In this document: piece after piece, positions 1 to 6,278 of the stretch
How positions within the stretch are numbered: position 1 is the stretch's first letter
How the letters are laid out: every line of letters begins with the position of its first letter
NCBI GenBank assembly: GCA_025357775.1
Contig: JANXOQ010000257.1
Coordinates: 1-11,188, forward strand
Length of the DNA stretch: 11,188 nucleotides
From: Ferruginibacter sp.
GTDB taxonomy: Bacteria > Bacteroidota > Bacteroidia > Chitinophagales > Chitinophagaceae
Direction of reading: 5' to 3'
Position numbers and translations under genes: made by a program
Notes under the pieces: generated by a model
Told to the model about the DNA's origin: nothing
What the model saw: the letters and a program-made list of their open reading frames with translations, nothing else
The model's database searches: none

Positions 1-234
1 CTCAGTTTTACCACTTAAGTATCCACCGAGCCCCATGGCTATACTGCCAGCAGCTATTTCTGCAATGCCTGCTATTACTATAATATTGCTATGGTCTACT
101 GCACCACTAAGCCCTGCTGCAAGTGCAAAAGGTACAGTAAGTCCATCGCTCATTCCTATTACTACATCTCTTAAAAAGTCTGAGCTCGTAAGGTGATTTT
201 CTTTGTGGTCTGTATGGTGTGAGTTTAAACGCAT
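1..234 (-). CDS. VIT/CCC1-family Fe2+/Mn2+ transporter, N-terminal part (cut by window edge)
   Basis: Partial gene: 78 codons from ATG at 234-232, running off the left edge. Family members are usually 230-250 residues, so about one third is visible. The product should be an inner-membrane divalent-metal transporter that exports or sequesters Fe2+/Mn2+. Seen: a His-rich N-terminus (H6, H7, H10, H14), then R22-D23-V-V-I-G-M-S-D-G-L at TM1 and a second hydrophobic helix at about 50-74 ending in G70-G71-Y72-L73-S74. Known, from memory: plant VIT1 uses an Asp in TM1 and Glu and Met residues in TM2 for metal. D30, E59 and M67 here have the same spacing (29 and 37 residues) as D43, E72 and M80 of Eucalyptus VIT1. 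The gene follows rocD after 78 bp on the same strand; a shared transcript is possible but not shown. The family call is firm; the metal is inferred. Confidence 0.85.
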   Translation of the reverse strand, partial: MRLNSHHTDHKENHLTSSDFLRDVVIGMSDGLTVPFALAAGLSGAVDHSNIIVIAGIAEIAAGSIAMGLGGYLSGKTE

Positions 235-312
235 TTTTATGTAGCAGTTATTATTTTTCAGTATTGAGAAAGTAATGCCTTTTTGTTTTTACAATAAATT
301 TTAAAGTGAAAA

Positions 313-1548
313 TTAATATAGAATTTGCAAACTTTCTTTTATAATCTGCACCGCTTCCATTATTTGTTCTTCATTAATAATAAGTGGTGGTGCAAAACGT
401 ATTTTATCTCCATGTGTTGGTTTTGCAATAAGGCCATTGTGCATCATTTCCATACACAAATCCCAAGCAGCATCTTTATTAGGATGGTTTATAACTATAG
501 CATTTAATAACCCTCTGCCTCTTATTAAACTTATAAATGGTGATTCTAATTTTGCTAATTCACTTCTAAATAATTCGCCCATTTTAGTAGCATTTTCCGC
601 CATTTTTTCGACTTTCAAAACTTTTAACGATGCTACTGCTACAGCGCATGCTAGCGGGTTTCCACCATAGGTACTGCCATGTTCACCTGGTTTTATGGTC
701 ATCATTATTTCATCATTGCACAATACAGCACTTATTGGCATAGTGCCACCACTTAGTGCTTTTCCTAATATTAATATATCTGCCTTTACCCCCTCTGCAC
801 ATATTGCTAGTAAATTTCCTGTGCGGCAAAGTCCTGTTTGTATTTCATCTGCAATCATTAATACATTATACTTCGTACAAAGTTTTCGCACTCTTGTATA
901 ATAACCAACATCAGGTACTACTACCCCTGCTTCTCCTTGAATGGGTTCAAACAAAAATGCTGCTACGTTTTTATCTTGAAAAGCTTTTTCTAAAGCTATA
1001 GTATCATTAAAGGGTATTTTTTCAAAACCTGGCAAAAATGGACCGAAGCCAGCTGTTGAAGATGGATCAGTGCTATAAGAAATTACCCCAAGTGTACGAC
1101 CATGAAAATTATCGTTACATACAATTATTTTTGCCATATTTTCCTCAATTCCTTTTACAAGGTAAGCCCACTTACGACTAAGTTTTAGGGCAGTTTCTAC
1201 CGCTTCTACGCCTGTATTCATAGGTAGCACTTTATCGTAGCCAAAGTATTTGGTAATGTACTCCTCATATTCTCCTAATTTATCATTATAAAACGCTCTT
1301 GATGTAAGCGTGAGTGTTTGCGCCTGCTCCGTAAGTGCAGCTATTATTGAAGGATGGCAATGCCCTTGATTTACGGCGGAGTAGCCACTTAAAAAATCGT
1401 AATAATGTTTATCTTCTACATCCCATACATTTACTCCTTGCCCTTTTTTTAATACAACTGGCAGGGGATGATAATTATGAGCGCCATAGCGTTCTTCGCA
1501 TTCAATAAATTTTTGTGTAGCAGCAGATACGCATAATACATCTGTCAT
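313..1548 (-). CDS. rocD: Ornithine aminotransferase (PLP-dependent)
   Basis: A 411-residue class III aminotransferase, full length for the family. It transfers the delta-amino group of ornithine to 2-oxoglutarate, giving glutamate-5-semialdehyde and glutamate, and so links arginine/ornithine breakdown to proline and glutamate in the cytosol. Seen: the N-terminal signature [13 protein letters not shown] (21-33), typical of ornithine aminotransferases; the phosphate-binding NTG at 111-113; FHGRT (148-152), whose aromatic/His pair stacks on [14 protein letters not shown] (234-244) with D234 and Q237 contacting the cofactor; and ILGKALSGG (260-268), where K263 should be the Schiff-base lysine. 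The ATG at 1548 gives the usual short N-terminal lead before the signature. No arginine or proline genes lie nearby, so it looks like a stand-alone catabolic gene. Its GC content (40-42% in two rows counted) is above that of genes to the right. See the leader at 1549-1640. Confidence 0.95.
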   Translation of the reverse strand: MTDVLCVSAATQKFIECEERYGAHNYHPLPVVLKKGQGVNVWDVEDKHYYDFLSGYSAVNQGHCHPSIIAALTEQAQTLTLTSRAFYNDKLGEYEEYITKYFGYDKVLPMNTGVEAVETALKLSRKWAYLVKGIEENMAKIIVCNDNFHGRTLGVISYSTDPSSTAGFGPFLPGFEKIPFNDTIALEKAFQDKNVAAFLFEPIQGEAGVVVPDVGYYTRVRKLCTKYNVLMIADEIQTGLCRTGNLLAICAEGVKADILILGKALSGGTMPISAVLCNDEIMMTIKPGEHGSTYGGNPLACAVAVASLKVLKVEKMAENATKMGELFRSELAKLESPFISLIRGRGLLNAIVINHPNKDAAWDLCMEMMHNGLIAKPTHGDKIRFAPPLIINEEQIMEAVQIIKESLQILY

Positions 1549-1640
1549 GATAATGGAATTTTTGTAATGAAAATTTTGGTATAAAGTCGGTGGTGCACTC
1601 TCCGACGATATCGGAGGTAAAGGATTGTTATCCTCGATGA
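1549..1640 (-). promoter_or_regulatory. Possible structured 5' leader of rocD
   Basis: If the -7 box at 1646-1653 is used, the rocD transcript would start near 1640 and carry a leader of about 92 nt. Two perfect stems lie in it: AGGAT/ATCCT (1621-1625 with 1630-1634, 4-nt loop) and CTCCGA/TCGGAG (1600-1605 with 1611-1616, 5-nt loop). An alternative stem, GTCGG/CCGAC (1586-1590 with 1602-1606), shares bases with the second and excludes it. No run of U follows any stem, so these are not classical terminators. Mutually exclusive stems are the layout expected of a switching leader, but I recognise no known riboswitch class and the assignment is inference. Confidence 0.35.
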
Positions 1641-1679
1641 TTGAGCAAATCTAGATTGCTGCAAAGAAAAGTTGGTATA
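1576..1679. repeat. 8-bp direct repeats enclosing a dyad-rich 88-bp segment
   Basis: TTGGTATA occurs at 1576-1583 and again at 1672-1679. The 88 bp between hold three dyads: 1600-1616, 1621-1634 and 1644-1660 (AGCA and TGCT around the palindrome ATCTAGAT, with one unpaired A). GATTG also recurs three times (1623-1627, 1639-1643, 1654-1658). The segment is visibly more GC-rich than the other intergenic DNA here. The direct repeats could be a target-site duplication around a small inserted element, though no terminal inverted repeats are seen just inside them. A regulatory leader explains the dyads equally well. Confidence 0.4.
1646..1653 (-). promoter_or_regulatory. Bacteroidota-type -7 box for rocD
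   Basis: The minus strand reads TAGATTTG, an 8/8 match to the Bacteroidota -7 consensus TAnnTTTG. It lies about 95 bp upstream of the rocD ATG and inside the dyad at 1644-1660, so a protein bound to the dyad would cover the promoter. No TTTG stands at the expected -33 distance, which lowers confidence. Confidence 0.4.
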
Positions 1680-1713
1680 GTAGTGTTAAATATGATTATA
1701 CGAAGATATGCCT

Positions 1714-2535
1714 TTAAACGTATTGACAAAAGTAATGAGAAGGAAATTTTATTTTGATATTTATTTCTTTTTTAAAAATCCCAAAAACAGTGCTGCCAGT
1801 ACCACTCATGGCACTGTAAATAGCCCCATTGTAATACATAGTATCTTTTATTTCTTTAATACTTGGATGTTTTGCAAAAACAGGCTCTTCAAAATCGTTT
1901 TTCAAAATATGTTTCCATTCATAAATATCTTTTGAAATTACATTTTTTAGCTGTCCAGCAGGGGAAAAATTTTGAGGATTTATCTCTCCAAAAGCATTTC
2001 CAGTATTTATATGTATGCTAGGGTTTACAATTAAAATTTTGTAATCAAATAAATTTACATTTATTTCTTCTAAAATTTCTCCCCTGCTACTTGCAAAGCA
2101 TGGTTTGTTAATAATAAAAAAAGGGCAATCACTACCTAATTGCAACGCATAAGCAATCAATTTTTCTTGTGATAACTGTAAGTCAAATTTTTTATTGAGC
2201 ATTAACAAAACAGCTGTAGCATCAGCAGAACCACCACCCATGCCAGCACCCATGGGTATATTTTTATGCAAATGCATTTTAATATTTCTTATTTGAGGAA
2301 AATCTTTTTTAAGAAGATAATATCCTTTTACACAAATATTATTTTCCTCATTTACATTTATTGTTTTTCCTGTGGATGAAAATGTAAAATCTGAAAATTT
2401 ATCTGTATGTATAATTTCTACTGCATCTTTTATAGCAATTGGGTAAAAAATAGTTTCCAAATTATGAAAACCATCAGCTCTTTTGCCAATAATATTAAGC
2501 CCTAGGTTTATTTTACAATTTGGATAGGATAGCAT
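1714..2535 (-). CDS. ispE: 4-diphosphocytidyl-2-C-methyl-D-erythritol kinase
   Basis: A 273-residue GHMP kinase, close to the E. coli IspE length of 283. It phosphorylates the 2-hydroxyl of CDP-ME with ATP, the fourth step of the MEP pathway to isopentenyl diphosphate, in the cytosol. Seen: N-terminal C-K-I-N-L-G-L (7-13) with K8 matching the catalytic lysine; G22-F23-H24 substrate-binding segment; the GHMP ATP-binding loop PMGAGMGGGSADA (94-106); G134-S-D-C-P-F-F (134-140) where D136 should be the catalytic base; and the C-terminal glycine motif MSGTGSTVFG (243-252). All key residues are present, so the enzyme should be active. The ATG at 2535 puts K8 at the usual place. It is isolated by 165 bp from rocD downstream and 208 bp from the gene upstream; no other MEP genes are in the window. 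Confidence 0.95.
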   Translation of the reverse strand: MLSYPNCKINLGLNIIGKRADGFHNLETIFYPIAIKDAVEIIHTDKFSDFTFSSTGKTINVNEENNICVKGYYLLKKDFPQIRNIKMHLHKNIPMGAGMGGGSADATAVLLMLNKKFDLQLSQEKLIAYALQLGSDCPFFIINKPCFASSRGEILEEINVNLFDYKILIVNPSIHINTGNAFGEINPQNFSPAGQLKNVISKDIYEWKHILKNDFEEPVFAKHPSIKEIKDTMYYNGAIYSAMSGTGSTVFGIFKKEINIKIKFPSHYFCQYV

Positions 2536-2536
2536 T

Positions 2537-2570
2537 TTAAATTGTTCAATAGTTTAGATGTTAAATTGTT
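2537..2570. repeat. Short direct repeat directly upstream of ispE
   Basis: TTAAATTGTT occurs at 2537-2546 and 2561-2570, a 24-bp period, just before the ispE ATG at 2535. Two half-sites a little over two helical turns apart could be an operator, but in DNA this AT-rich a 10-bp A/T repeat may be chance. Confidence 0.2.
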
Positions 2571-2696
2571 TTGACTTCATAATTTTACAAACGATATAAA
2601 AAAAATGGTTAAATTTTTAAGACATCTTTTATTTATGAATTAAATATTTTGAATTAAAAATGGTACAAAAGAAAAATTACTTTGTTAGGTTTAAAG

Positions 2697-2714
2697 TTTC
2701 GTAATTATACGAAA
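2697..2714 (-). terminator. Possible transcript-end hairpin after the DUF7935-like gene
   Basis: A perfect inverted repeat TTTCGTA/TACGAAA (2697-2703 and 2708-2714) around a 4-nt loop, 29 bp downstream of the stop of the gene at 2744-3250. On the minus strand the stem is followed by CTTTAAACC rather than a clean T-run, and the stem has only two G-C pairs, so it is a weak terminator candidate. It could instead be a protein-binding dyad. Confidence 0.3.
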
Positions 2715-2743
2715 ATTTATATTTGTAATTTAAAAATACAAAA

Positions 2744-3250
2744 TCATTCCTCCATTTTTTGTTTTGCCTCATGTTGTATAGCATCTATTACAATTGTATT
2801 TAATTCATTCTTTTGCGCCATTGAGTACTCTAAAATTCTTTTACTTAAATCTAAAGATGTTGCCCCTAATGGTAGCATACTAGCAAGCTGGTTTATAACA
2901 TAAATATTTTGATCTTTTAATTTTGTAACAGCTCCCCATATTTCTTTGCTCACATATATTTGTTGGCTCACATTATAATCGTACTCCGATTTTATATTTT
3001 GTATAAGTACACCATGCATTACAGCAGCACTTTCTCCATGTGCTTCTGCATTGGTTATCATTGCTCTTAGCCCAGCCCTTTCTGTAAACATTGCAAGCCT
3101 TTCGTACGCTAATAATTGAAGTTTCTTTCCCTCTGGATGTAGCTTTTTTAAATATTCACTTAGTTTTATAACTGTGTACAATGAGTACACAATTCCAGCA
3201 AAGCTTAAAAATAATAAGGCTGATACTACAATTTTAAACATATCGTCCAT
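2744..3250 (-). CDS. Membrane-anchored hypothetical protein, DUF7935-like
   Basis: A 168-residue protein of unknown function. Seen: one hydrophobic helix near the N-terminus (about 5-28) with no cleavage site, then a charged, probably helical soluble part, which fits a single-pass inner-membrane anchor. Internal landmarks are A48-Y-E-R-L-A-M-F-T-E-R (48-58), I86-K-S-E-Y-D-Y-N-V-S-Q-Q-I-Y-V-S (86-101) and a P127-L-G-A-T-S-L-D-L-S segment (127-136). This arrangement, with ER-L near residue 50 and EY-x-N-x-x-QQ-xYVS in the middle, matches from memory a small Bacteroidota family catalogued as DUF7935. I know of no assigned role. The Met at 3250 directly precedes the hydrophobic helix; a second Met at residue 4 is a possible alternative. 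It stands alone, 208 and 289 bp from its neighbours. A 7/8 match to the -7 box (TTGATTTG) lies at 3280-3287. Confidence 0.7.
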   Translation of the reverse strand: MDDMFKIVVSALLFLSFAGIVYSLYTVIKLSEYLKKLHPEGKKLQLLAYERLAMFTERAGLRAMITNAEAHGESAAVMHGVLIQNIKSEYDYNVSQQIYVSKEIWGAVTKLKDQNIYVINQLASMLPLGATSLDLSKRILEYSMAQKNELNTIVIDAIQHEAKQKMEE

Positions 3251-3456
3251 CGAATTTAATTTTTTGAATGTAAATGTAGCAAATCAATTTTTTATTGCTG
3301 TAATTTGCTTTTAAACACCAGCTAATTTGCATTATATTTTTTAATAAAAATGATGTGTAAAATTGTAATGGATGGAAAAAAGTTAACTATTAGTTCATTA
3401 CTTAATTTAAATTTATAAATGAATGTAACACACCAAATAATATTATAAAATTAAAC

Positions 3457-3470
3457 GTAACAACAGTTAC
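3457..3470 (-). terminator. Weak hairpin downstream of the glycosylase gene
   Basis: GTAAC/GTTAC (3457-3461 and 3466-3470) with a 4-nt loop, 69 bp after the stop of the glycosylase gene. On the minus strand it is followed by a T-rich tract (GTTTAATTTT). The stem is only 5 bp, so this is a tentative transcript end. The rest of 3251-3539 is AT-rich and I see no gene in it. Confidence 0.2.
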
Positions 3471-3539
3471 CTAATTAAAACTAACTCATAAACAAGTTTT
3501 GAATTTTTTATAAATCGCATAAAAATATTTATATCCCAT

Positions 3540-4145
3540 TCAAAAATATGTCAGCTTTCTATTTCTTTTTTCTAAATAAAAATGCCATAATAAAAAAGTA
3601 GCAAAACTTCTATATGGCTTCCACTTGTTTGTGTAAATTTCCATTTCAGTTTTGTTATCTATTTGTAACAATTCTTTTATTGTATTTACAACGGCAATAT
3701 CTCCCAACGGCAATATATCTGGGGCTTGCAAGCAAAACATTAGGTATACATCTATTGTCCAGTTTCCAATGCCCTTTAGTTTTATAAGCTCTGCTCTTAC
3801 TTGCAAAGCATCTTTATTTTTAAAATTTTTTAAGTCTATTTCTTTATTTAAAATAGCTTTTGCTAATACATTTATATAACTAGTCTTCTGCCTGCTTACC
3901 CCTGCTTCTCTATACATTTCATCGGTTAGAGATATTAAGTTTTTTGGAGTAAAACTTTTTACTTTATTTTTTAATTTTAAATAAGTTGATTTTGCACTAT
4001 CAATAGACACTTGTTGTTCTAAAATTATAAGTACCAATGTTTCAAAACCTTCGGGTCTACTTGGTATAGTTGGTATACCATATTGTTTTATAATTTGAGA
4101 AAATATTTTATCTTTTTTACAAAGATGGTTTATAGCTTCCTGCAT
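3540..4145 (-). CDS. DNA-3-methyladenine glycosylase II-like (AlkA family, HhH-GPD)
   Basis: A 201-residue HhH-GPD base-excision glycosylase. It should cut the N-glycosidic bond of alkylated purines such as 3-methyladenine in DNA. Seen: I41-L-E-Q-Q-V-S (41-47), the conserved helix before the lesion pocket; the helix-hairpin-helix L121-ish I-K-L-K-G-I-G-N-W-T (121-130) that binds the DNA backbone; and L147-G-D-I-A-V (147-152), where D149 aligns by spacing with catalytic Asp238 of E. coli AlkA. There are no four cysteines at the C-terminus, which argues against a MutY/Nth-type Fe-S enzyme. At 201 residues it lacks the N-terminal domain of E. coli AlkA and resembles the short bacterial/yeast Mag1 form. 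It starts 15 bp after the ribonuclease D stop, so the two are probably co-transcribed. The family is sure; lesion range is inferred. Confidence 0.88.
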   Translation of the reverse strand: MQEAINHLCKKDKIFSQIIKQYGIPTIPSRPEGFETLVLIILEQQVSIDSAKSTYLKLKNKVKSFTPKNLISLTDEMYREAGVSRQKTSYINVLAKAILNKEIDLKNFKNKDALQVRAELIKLKGIGNWTIDVYLMFCLQAPDILPLGDIAVVNTIKELLQIDNKTEMEIYTNKWKPYRSFATFLLWHFYLEKRNRKLTYF

Positions 4146-4160
4146 ACAGTTATAAATTTT

Positions 4161-5300
4161 TTATAAAACTATTTCTAAATCTTCACAAATTTCATCAATA
4201 ATTTTACGTTGGTAATCTCTTACATCCATTGCTGCAAATGGTTTTGCTAATAAATATTTTTTTATTCCTCTAAAAATATATTCTCCTGCAATTATGCCAT
4301 ATTGATCACACAATACTTCATTTATTTTTTTACAATTATATTCTACTTCAATTTTTCTTTTATCCTTATTCGCAAAAAACACAGGTTCTTTTCTTCTTTC
4401 ACTTCTCTCTATTACATGTGGTTTACAATTTACCATTTCTTCAATTGCGTTAATAAACTTTTGTTTGCTTTTTTCATCTTCTTGCAAATTTCTGCAAAAG
4501 CCTTTTTCAAAACCATAGTTATAAAATATTTTTTTGTCTTCTACAATATTTTCTAGTAGACTATCAATTACAATATTAGCAGGTGGCATATTGTAAGCCT
4601 GTGCTATTTCATTTCTTACATTAAATAAACTAAGCAGAGCAGTTTGTTGGATTGCAGTAAATTTTGCTATTTGCTTGCTAGATATTTTTACTATGTAATC
4701 GGATGCTTCAATGTTTTCGCATATACGATTTTCTTCTTCTAACATTTCTAGTACGCCTCTTTCTTTAGCAAGCACATAAAATTTATTATAGAGTGCTATC
4801 AACCAAATTACATCGTTGCTGGCATATATCATTTGTGCTTCTAACAAGGGGCGTTTTCGCCAGTTAGAGCGTTGGTAAGTTTTATCTGTTATTGCATTAA
4901 ACTCAGTACCTATTAGGTCTGAGAACGAATTAGCCTCATGATTGCAAAGTTTTGCAGCCACTTGCATATCAAAAATATTAACAGGTATGCAATTATTTAT
5001 TTTTAGAATTTGTACATCTTCTGCACAAGCATAAGCTACTTTACATATAGCTGGGTTTTCAAAAATAGACCATAAAGGTTGTAGGTTTTTGCAAGCTAGA
5101 GGGTCTACCAAATAACATTTTTCTCCATCAAAAATTTGTAGTAAAAAAAGTTTAAAACCATATTCACGCCAAAATCTATCAAACTCTGTATCAAAACCAA
5201 ATACTTTTTTATTTTGTAAGGTATTTGCTAATGTAATTATTGCAGCATCTGTTTGTACAAATTCTATTTCTATATTTCCAATACTTGTTTTATAATGCAT
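4161..5300 (-). CDS. rnd: Ribonuclease D (3'-5' exoribonuclease, DEDDy)
   Basis: A 379-residue protein, matching the usual 370-385 of RNase D. It trims the 3' ends of tRNA precursors and other small stable RNAs in the cytosol using two divalent metals. Seen: ExoI F36-D37-T-E39-F, ExoII around A91-C-A-E-D95, a conserved F110-D111 in the middle, and ExoIII Y159-A-S-N-D163, which gives the full DEDDy set D37/E39/D95/Y159/D163. A helical region at about 215-290 (L223-S-L-F-N-V-R-N-E-I-A and following) fits the first HRDC RNA-binding domain; the C-terminus could hold a degenerate second one. All catalytic residues are present. The downstream glycosylase follows after 15 bp. Upstream is a 111-bp gap to the outer-membrane protein gene. 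This row block is very AT-rich (18% GC in one 60-bp row within the gene). Confidence 0.92.
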   Translation of the reverse strand: MHYKTSIGNIEIEFVQTDAAIITLANTLQNKKVFGFDTEFDRFWREYGFKLFLLQIFDGEKCYLVDPLACKNLQPLWSIFENPAICKVAYACAEDVQILKINNCIPVNIFDMQVAAKLCNHEANSFSDLIGTEFNAITDKTYQRSNWRKRPLLEAQMIYASNDVIWLIALYNKFYVLAKERGVLEMLEEENRICENIEASDYIVKISSKQIAKFTAIQQTALLSLFNVRNEIAQAYNMPPANIVIDSLLENIVEDKKIFYNYGFEKGFCRNLQEDEKSKQKFINAIEEMVNCKPHVIERSERRKEPVFFANKDKRKIEVEYNCKKINEVLCDQYGIIAGEYIFRGIKKYLLAKPFAAMDVRDYQRKIIDEICEDLEIVL

Positions 5301-5369
5301 CCATTTATTTTAATGGTGCAATGTATATGGTATTGATGTAGAACTTAAAAAAATGAGCGAAAATGTTTG

Positions 5370-5391
5370 TATTTATTTTGCGTAATAAATA
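5370..5391 (-). terminator. AT-only inverted repeat after the outer-membrane protein gene
   Basis: TATTTATT/AATAAATA (5370-5377 and 5384-5391) around TTGCGT, 20 bp beyond the stop of the gene at 5412-6266. The right arm is part of a short AAAT tandem run (about 5384-5399). With no G-C pairs the stem would be weak; it may be no more than the reflection of the tandem run. Confidence 0.18.
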
Positions 5392-5411
5392 AATAAATGT
5401 AAAAACCAAGA

Positions 5412-6266
5412 CTATAATACATTACCGGGACACCCCATTTTTTTAGAGTTATTAAAATTTCTACTGGCTTTATTATTTAATTTTTTACTTATACGAATGC
5501 AAGAAAAATAATACCAGTCATTAGTTTTTGGATTACCTCGTTGCGTTCCATCAGCAGGGTATGGTGGTGCATTAGGTATTTCGTCACCTCTATAAGCAAG
5601 TTCTACCGCTTTTTTTCCTTTCGCAAGTAGCAGCGTATTATAGTCTACATAATTATTACTTACATCATCCAAGTAATCGGTAAATGTTTTTCGTAAACCA
5701 ACTTCTACACCTAATTGCCAATTATCATTTATTTGTAATTTTATGCCAGCACCAAATGGTATTGCAAATTGAGTAAGATTGTAAGGTTTATTATTTGGAT
5801 ACGCAGCAATACCTTGCCCCTCGGTACCAAGTGGTTGTAAAAATATTTTGTCACCTATGCTATCAAAAGTGTAAGGGTTGTAATGAAATACAGCAACTCC
5901 AGCAAATACATAAGGCGAAATGCTTTTACCTTCTAGCTTTAAGAAATTATATTCTGCCCCTAAATGAAATTCTGTAATGGCAGAATTAAATTGAAGGTTT
6001 CTAAATTCTATACCTTTTCCTTTTGTATTTTTTATATCAGTAGCTTCAATATTGCCATAAGTAAATGCAGTTCTCAATAAAAATTTATTACTTAATTCGT
6101 ATAATAATCCGACACCAAAGGCAGGTTTTGATTGGCTAAAATCAATACTTTTTCCTTGTAAATCGCCTTGGTAATTGGATATTCCACCAAAAGCTGTTAT
6201 GTGAAAATTTTGACAATAGCTTAAATAAGGAATCGCAGCCAATAGTAGGAGGAAAGTGTATTTCAT
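5412..6266 (-). CDS. DUF6089-type outer-membrane beta-barrel protein
   Basis: A 284-residue secreted protein. Seen: a Sec signal peptide (1-18: lysine at 2, hydrophobic 5-15, probable cut before Q19); then alternating short strands with G/Y/F-rich turns typical of an 8-10-strand barrel. Landmarks are F26-G-G-I-S-N-Y-Q-G-D-L (26-36), F50-G-V-G-L-L-Y-E-L (50-58), P118-Y-V-F-A-G-V-A (118-125), F171-G-A-G-I-K-L (171-177), R192-K-T-F-T-D-Y-L-D-D-V-S (192-203) and N249-D-W-Y-Y-F (249-254). The N-Y-x-G-D-L and R-K-T-x-T-D-Y-x-D-D-V elements match, from memory, the Bacteroidota DUF6089 family, whose role is unknown. The last strand (about 250-262) is followed by a 22-residue polar tail ending in M277-G-C-P-G-N, so the barrel does not end at the C-terminal residue. 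Residue C18 at the cut site is not a proper lipobox. Its gene sits alone between gaps of 111 and 414 bp. Confidence 0.75.
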   Translation of the reverse strand: MKYTFLLLLAAIPYLSYCQNFHITAFGGISNYQGDLQGKSIDFSQSKPAFGVGLLYELSNKFLLRTAFTYGNIEATDIKNTKGKGIEFRNLQFNSAITEFHLGAEYNFLKLEGKSISPYVFAGVAVFHYNPYTFDSIGDKIFLQPLGTEGQGIAAYPNNKPYNLTQFAIPFGAGIKLQINDNWQLGVEVGLRKTFTDYLDDVSNNYVDYNTLLLAKGKKAVELAYRGDEIPNAPPYPADGTQRGNPKTNDWYYFSCIRISKKLNNKASRNFNNSKKMGCPGNVL

Positions 6267-6270
6267 TCAA

Positions 6271-6278
6271 CAAATATT
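6271..6278 (-). promoter_or_regulatory. Candidate -7 box for the outer-membrane protein gene
   Basis: The minus strand reads AATATTTG, 7/8 to TAnnTTTG, ending 4 bp before the ATG at 6266. If used, the transcript would have almost no leader. A similar sequence at 6291-6299 is an alternative partner. Low confidence because A/T-rich DNA produces such matches often. Confidence 0.25.

Noticed and set aside
1600..1634. Two hairpins as a rho-independent terminator for ispE
   Set aside because: Neither is followed by a T-run on the minus strand, and a perfect -7 box for rocD lies upstream of both, so leader structure fits better.
5384..5399. AAAT tandem run as a phase-variation tract
   Set aside because: Only about four units, outside any coding frame, and not placed at a recognisable promoter spacer.
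6212..6223. Lipobox (L-S-Y-C) in the outer-membrane protein, suggesting a lipoprotein
   Set aside because: Tyr directly before the Cys is not accepted in lipoboxes, and the barrel-type sequence fits ordinary signal peptidase I cleavage.
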